Shown here: positions 58,206 to 64,000 of the stretch, piece by piece
Layout of the letters: every line of letters begins with the position of its first letter
Numbering within the stretch: the stretch's first letter is position 1
Assembly (NCBI GenBank): GCA_030762175.1
Contig: CM060831.1
Location: 96,639,001-96,703,000, forward strand
Origin: Metallyticus violacea
Lineage: Eukaryota; Arthropoda; Insecta; Mantodea; Metallyticidae
DNA: 64,000 nucleotides
Direction of reading: 5' to 3'
Notes under the pieces: generated by a model
What the model was told of the DNA's origin: nothing
The model's database searches: none
What the model saw: the letters and a program-made list of their open reading frames with translations, nothing else
Position numbers and translations under genes: made by a program

Positions 58206-60408
58206 CACTATACAACTAGTCACGCGAAAATTGTGTGAATTAAATACAACAGCATTGAAATGACAGACGTATGTAGCTTGCTATTTGCAATGAAAGCTTT
58301 TAAAGTAAGCTATAGTATTTATTAATTAATCTAATAACTTTTAATCAAACATAAATTTATTAATGTTTGTGCCATTTTATTTTTTGCAAAAAAGTGCACT
58401 AAAAGATGTATAGAAAGCAATTTAAAAAAAAAAAAAATTAAAAATATTCTAATTCAACGAAGCTCTTAAATGATACTGGATATATAATTGATACGTTAAA
58501 CATGTTTTTATTAAGTATATAATAATGATCAGCTATTACTTTTGAGAGTATTTATCTATCGGCTTCAAAATTTGTGTAAAGTCACTTCAAAGTGGCGGAA
58601 AGTTCAGAAACGCCGTCCTGGAGGCGCGTGTTACGCCACTGGTTAACATGGATGTTTCCATCAGCAACTAGCGAGGCGGGCAAGCCAGAGGAATGCGAAG
58701 AACTTCGCTGGCGAAAATCGGGGTCGCTCGTTACGGCTAATGGTCCGTGATGGCAAGAGAACGTAGCAAAGAACGTTTTAATTGAAAGTGTTGAGGAGCA
58801 CGGGTTTCACACCCTCCGTTTTTATTGAGAGTCATGGGTTCAATGTTGGTTATAATATCATGTTTCCGTGCAGATATGCGCAACTAAGTGACCATGGAAT
58901 CCCTTCCGTTGACCATACGCATGTTAAAAGTTCGTACCATCCTCACATCGAGGTCCCTTCTTTCCCAAGTGTCTAGAATCTAGATGGAACATTTATTTAC
59001 TAAAATCGAGTATAAGTTCCATAAAGTTAGGCAAAATATCAAATTAAAATGAACTGCGGAACACCTGTTTGATTTTCAGAACCACAATGAAATTGGATTT
59101 CCTCTGCACAAGTTTTCGTCATGAAAACATGTATTGAGCACCTTTATGGAGTTTGGAAACAAATATTGAACAGCTGTGCAAGGGTCGGCAGGCTAAGATA
59201 TTTCATTAATATAAGTATAAGTACTTTTATTTTATTTCTCAATTAATAATATTTATACGCTACAAATTCTATTTCAAAACATAAATGACTTATAGAACTA
59301 CATTATTATAAATACCTTTAATATCCTTCAGATATTAAAACAAAGAAAACTGTAATGAATGCTGTTTTAAAAACACAAGCATGCATTATTTACTACCTTT
59401 GAACGAGGTAGAAGCAAAATAGGGAATTGTTTGAGAAACGCTAGTCTACACCGAATATATTTGCACAAAAATGAAAAGCTTCATAAACTACTAATCGAAA
59501 TAGAACCATTCGTTTTTTACTCAAGGTGAATCTACCTATAGTGTGTACCTAAAAATTATGTGATCTGACACACGTAAAACATCTAATATCGATATCTATT
59601 TCATTGAATCCATTGATGGACAGAAGCTCAAAAATTTCGGAGTCGTGTTGTCTTCTTTGCTTGATATAGGTTGCCATGGTTACGAGTTTGTTTATTTTCA
59701 ATGTAGTCGCGTTTTCTATAGCGCCATATTGACATAAATAAAGCGTATCGAATGCCCCCCCCTTATTTTTTTTAGGGTTAGCCATCAATTTTATAAATTT
59801 AAATAAACATTTCTAGTATGACCACCTCAGTTGGAAAAAAACAGCCCCTGCAAATATGCTCAACTTTCACGTTTAGCGAACTTTTTCTAAACGAATGGAA
59901 TGGAGATGGTGAAACGACATGTATTAATTTCCCTCTGCCCAGAATTTGAACCTAAAACAGAAGGTATAACGTTTCTTTTTTTTAAATAAGTTTTTGTTAG
60001 TCTCTAATGTTGTTCCTTTCTGTTATTTCAATAATTCGTTTTCTTTTCTAGTTTCTTGATTTCTTTAGTATACCTGATGTCTACTATTAAATCAAAAATT
60101 TTCGTAAAATAATATTAGTAGGGTAACACTTTTGAACCGTTTCTCACCTAACTTCGCCTACCAAAGATTTTAAGGGAACTACTTAAGAATTCATAGGCTA
60201 TTCTCCTGGATAAAGTATTCTATGGCAAAGAAAATATTTCTAAGAGCTAAAATAGTGTTTACTATACGGAACCAAAAGGAATACCATAAACACCAGTACA
60301 GAGCAAGAAACGCTAAAATTGAAAAGCTAGACAATTGTTCATGTTAGCGGCCTAGCTAAATGACATTACATTTATACGATCACTAAGCAATAATAGTAAT
60401 TATGTATA

Positions 60409-60410
<2 letters not shown>
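58206..60410. other. anonymous DNA with one CpG-enriched patch
   Basis: 58590-58800 is CpG-rich and has a stop-free minus frame of about 65 codons, plus a 64-codon plus frame at 58782-58976. No family or splice signal was recognised. A minus-strand frame from an ATG in good context (ACCATGGCA, start 59681 region, within 59788-59549) also lacks support. Confidence 0.35.

Positions 60411-60467
<57 letters not shown>
60411..60467. repeat. (GTA)n microsatellite
   Basis: 19 GTA/TAG units without interruption. Confidence 0.97.
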
Positions 60468-63039
60468 CCAGTCGAGGACAAAAGAATTCGAGTCTGGTCA
60501 GCTCTACTTAACACACGAATTGCATATTAGACTTTTTTCCATCCGCATATTATACGTAATAAAAGTGAATTTATTTTACATTATTTATATTTTGCATGAA
60601 CTAATGTCACGAATACTAATTTTAGTATTCTTTTGTTTGTTGCTATGCGACTATTGAACAAAGCGTCTGAAATTGTTTACTCATAAAAACTGTGTATTCA
60701 ATTGTTTATTGCTAAAACATATGTTTTACTTACTTCCCGTTGTCATTGGCAACGAACGTTATAAAGGTAAAATTTGGTTACTTCCCTAAAAGTAACAACA
60801 TAATAGCATACGTATTATATTGAGAGTGGAAATATTTATTTAATGTCTACGGCTATATTTTGTGTCCATCAACAAAAGGGGAGGAGCATTTCCATATTCG
60901 ACTCTAGCCTTTTAAAAAACCTTTTATTGCAAGCAATAGAAATAAGAATGCCACTATCCGTCTAGCAATACTGAGGCATTTGAATTAAATGCCGTAGACA
61001 CTCGCTATTAGATACCGAATTTCCGCTTGTTTCCGCAGCATGCCTTGGCCTGGTTGTCGCGCTGAATGTGAGATAGCTTCTGTATAAATAGCTATCGCGA
61101 TAAAATCACCTTGCCTAACAATACAAAGTCATGAAAATCAATATTCTTTGTATCATATTACGATAATGGACACACTGTTTGGCAATTCATTTCAAAACAG
61201 GTATAATAATAATGATCTGGCATTGTTTTCATAGCGTGGGAGTTTTATGAGCCTTTAAATGATACATGCATGTAACAATTTATTGCTATTGTGATGCGTC
61301 CATTGCAGCCATAACATCTAGTTGAAGGTCATTTAGAAACATAAAATGAATTTGCAGAGAATGCATTACAGCGCCAGTTCTAAATTAGCTCCATATCACG
61401 AGATTATCTGAGTTTCATTGCGGAATCTAATTAGCGTTTAATTTCATTTTGTTCCTAGAGATTAAGGGTGCAAAAATTGCAGTTGAGAGATTGGCAGTGG
61501 AGTTTAAAAAAAGAAATGGATAAGTATTGCAACAGTTAACATAACAAGAGACTAATTGTTGGATAGTAGTGAACAAGTGCGTTCCCTCACGTCGCGTGAA
61601 ACTTCGGACAAATGGGGCAGATTAAGGTATAGAACAAGCATAAAAAGGGTGCATTATTAAAAAAGGTGTTCATAATGAACAGAAATGTAAGCTATATAGC
61701 CAATTCATTAATGAGTTGTTTCTTATAGAATACACTAACGTTTTTACTTTTCAAACCTTCAAAAATTCATTTTCTCTGCCATAAAATCTTCCTACACACT
61801 AGCTCAGAGTGAACTAAATGTATTGCTTTTTAAGAAGGACGGGAAAAAAATAATAGACAGAGAACCGATCTCACAAACATCCCTATTCTATAGAGAGCAG
61901 TTAATAGTACGTAATACAAACGTGAACACAAGATGTATTTCAAGTTTGTTCTCGAATCATAAAAAACCCCTCCCTGATCACATTCCTGAAGATAGCAAAT
62001 GTGTGCCAATAGTATTAAATTGTTAATTCAAAAAACAAAATATGAATTGCCAGTTACATAATACAAAACTCATAGTGAAGATTTAAATAAGAGACATAAT
62101 ACGAAATACCTGTTAACTAAATAATCACAACGCATTGCACTAATATTCTCGAAGATGCAACAAAGGAAGATAAAGCATGATTTTAAAATACCGTTAATAT
62201 ATACAATCAAGATTAAAAGCAACTAATGGTTTAATACGACGAAATGTTAAACGATCACTAATAATTGTAGAAGTCACAAACCTTACAGCTTCTCAACAAT
62301 GGATTAATATTAGTTAATGGCAGATTATGCTTATTATATATGAATAAGCACAAATGACCATCTTACTCAAAAGGTACAAAAAGCATTATTTCATTCTTTG
62401 CATAATTCCGAAACGATATTTAATAATATAACTTTTATTCCCTATATGGCACACCTCATCTTAAAATAGGTACACTTTATACGAAGCTAACCTCTTCCCT
62501 TTGTATCAATTATGTCCCATATTCTGTATGCCATTCAACGCATATAGTTATTATCGACAATAAATTGTAAACTCATTCTTACTTTATTGGTCACACAATA
62601 TCATTATAACACGTTGTTTCCATAACTTCGATTACAATTTTATTTCAGAAGAAGAAAAAAAAAATAAATAAAAATAAATAAATAAAAGTTTTATCTGATC
62701 AAAAAAACAAAAATTATTGCTCTATTTCGCGTCGTCAGTTGTTTCAGATTAATTGAATGTCATTTGTTCGCTAACACTCTTTAATTTTCTATACAGAACA
62801 TATGAAGCTACAAAATGTTGGATAGGAACATACCTGAGCATAAGCAGAATCGAACCCTGAGCAAATGACTTCATGGCATGACCAACATCCACGCACCAAA
62901 ACTTTCGTTGCTAATAAAGTCCATCTTCGACATCTTTCGAAATGTCATCTGTCATTACTTTTATCACTACACAGTTCATGTAAACACTCAACTACAGAAA
63001 AGAAAGGTTCAGTTATTAATATGGAACCTAATTACTAGC
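60468..63039. other. anonymous AT-rich DNA
   Basis: Only short open frames (for example 61823-62026 plus). An AAAT-rich tract lies at 62650-62687. No gene supported. Confidence 0.4.
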
Positions 63040-63420
63040 ACACTTTTTCTTCGGTTGCAGTGTCCTGTCACCGGTCTGAAGATTCTTGTATCTGGAGCTC
63101 ACCTCACGTCCTAAGCGCTGTGTGCACACAGACTTACTGTCAGAGACTTAACTCGATCTGCGCTGCTTCGGCAGTCGCCGACACTGACCACTCACTCGGC
63201 TGGGCTCGGAGGAGTCAGCAGAAGAGGCAAAAGAAAGGGAGAGGCGATCTACACACCGCAGTGGGGTGACAGGTAAAGAAGACAGAGATGGAAGATGTGT
63301 GTGTGGTAGGGAGAGCATCATGACAGCTGCTGCCAACGTAGCGAACTCAAAGTTCACCATCACAGCATCGGGGGCACGCCCACTTCGAGGGAGGTGTATA
63401 GCATAGCGAGGAAGGTATCT
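63040..63420. promoter_or_regulatory. CpG-enriched stretch, candidate promoter or first exon
   Basis: This segment is clearly richer in GC and CpG than the surrounding 5 kb. On the plus strand it ends with GGGTGACAG followed by GTAAAG (about 63265-63276), an acceptable splice donor after a possible 5' UTR. On the minus strand an ATG at 63363 opens MVNFEFATLAAAVMMLS, a hydrophobic start that could be a signal peptide, in a 71-codon frame to 63148. The two readings compete, and neither is confirmed by a TATA or partner exon. Confidence 0.3.
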
Positions 63421-63768
63421 GAGTCATTTAACGTGGCAATCATTGTTGACCTCTGGCGCTGGGTTAAGAAATGTCTACCAAAGCTAATATAGTAACAATT
63501 GCGAATTAAATTATAACGTAAGAGGGCTTTCATTTCAAAACTTACCAGTCTGATTTACTTCCTATTTAACATAAAATATCTCAATATATCTATAGATATT
63601 GCATCTTGTGATTTTGTAGAATCTGTAAGAAGCCCAAAAATAGAATGCAGGCGATTCCGTTTAAATATATAATAGTATTTAGATATTCTTATCTATTATA
63701 AGTTTAAAACTAAAGTTGATTAAATTTTAGGTTTCACCCCCTTATTTCTAGCCACCCTAACTTAAATT
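63421..63768. other. anonymous AT-rich DNA
   Basis: Nothing recognised. Confidence 0.4.
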
Positions 63769-63877
63769 AGAAATATGGCGTCCTATGGAAGGGAAGAAAT
63801 CCGCTGGTATGTGATTTACGGCACGTAAAAAACCTCAAGCCTGAAAGAAAGGAATTCTGAGCAAAATTTATTGGCCG

Positions 63878-63879
<2 letters not shown>
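63769..63879 (+). mobile_element. SINE-B fragment
   Basis: Middle part of SINE-B only (GGAAGGGAAGAAATCCGCTG to GCAAAATTTATTGGCCGTTT), cut at the right by an (ATT)n tract. Confidence 0.85.

Positions 63880-63914
<35 letters not shown>
63880..63914. repeat. (ATT)n microsatellite
   Basis: About 11 ATT units directly abutting the SINE-B fragment. Confidence 0.96.
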
Positions 63915-63923
<9 letters not shown>

Positions 63924-64000
63924 AATTTCAAACAACATCTCTATACCGTCTGATACTTATATTTTAATGAGAATTCATTTGTTATTAATTTATTACAGCC

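Overview
This window is eukaryotic, AT-rich, non-coding DNA from an animal, almost certainly an insect. It has no operons, no dense coding and no bacterial or viral gene order. The insect reading rests on mariner-type transposons, abundant tRNA-derived SINEs, a P-element-like relic with a THAP finger, a short TTAGG-type telomere-like tract and many microsatellites. The repeat-rich texture would suit a large polyneopteran genome (cockroach or termite type), but that placement is inference only. No complete host gene can be supported. The window is best read as intergenic or long-intron sequence built largely from decayed transposons.

Main layout. (1) 1-9.6 kb: mostly anonymous DNA with a deletion-derivative Tc1/mariner copy at 4.7-5.4 kb and a full SINE-A at 6.8 kb. 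(2) 9.6-14.7 kb: a 235-bp pentanucleotide satellite, a decayed mariner-like element (10.8-11.7 kb), a nearly full-length DD34D mariner with TA duplications (12.1-13.4 kb) and a third SINE type (14.4 kb). (3) 16-21.4 kb: two SINE-B copies, a possible short host exon on the minus strand at 17.55-17.66 kb, a P-element/THAP relic (18.5-19.4 kb), a SINE-A with perfect target duplications and a second deletion derivative. (4) 24-30.7 kb: a miniature transposon nested inside another (24.7-25.8 kb), a mariner relic split by 48 T, and an accretion of SINE-B, mariner, SINE-A and SINE-B (29.2-30.6 kb). (5) 31.2-34.8 kb: a nearly full-length Tc1/mariner element with a D-40-D spacing and a more decayed relative. 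(6) 36-42.6 kb: a SINE-B, a degenerate tandem array of about 138-bp units (38.2-39.2 kb) and a 640-bp miniature transposon carrying direct repeats. (7) 43-58 kb: more SINEs, a non-LTR retrotransposon RNase H/C-terminal fragment interrupted by a SINE-B, a 579-bp miniature element, two members of a CAGTGAGG-ended family, a third deletion derivative. (8) 58-64 kb: largely anonymous, ending near a CpG-enriched stretch (63.05-63.42 kb) that could be a promoter or first exon.

The genes do not form a pathway. The parts relate as autonomous-type transposase remains (DNA transposons and a LINE) alongside the short non-autonomous sequences (SINEs, miniature elements) that such enzymes mobilise. Family assignments come from recognised protein motifs, inverted repeats and target duplications read by eye. 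Coordinates of decayed ends are approximate.
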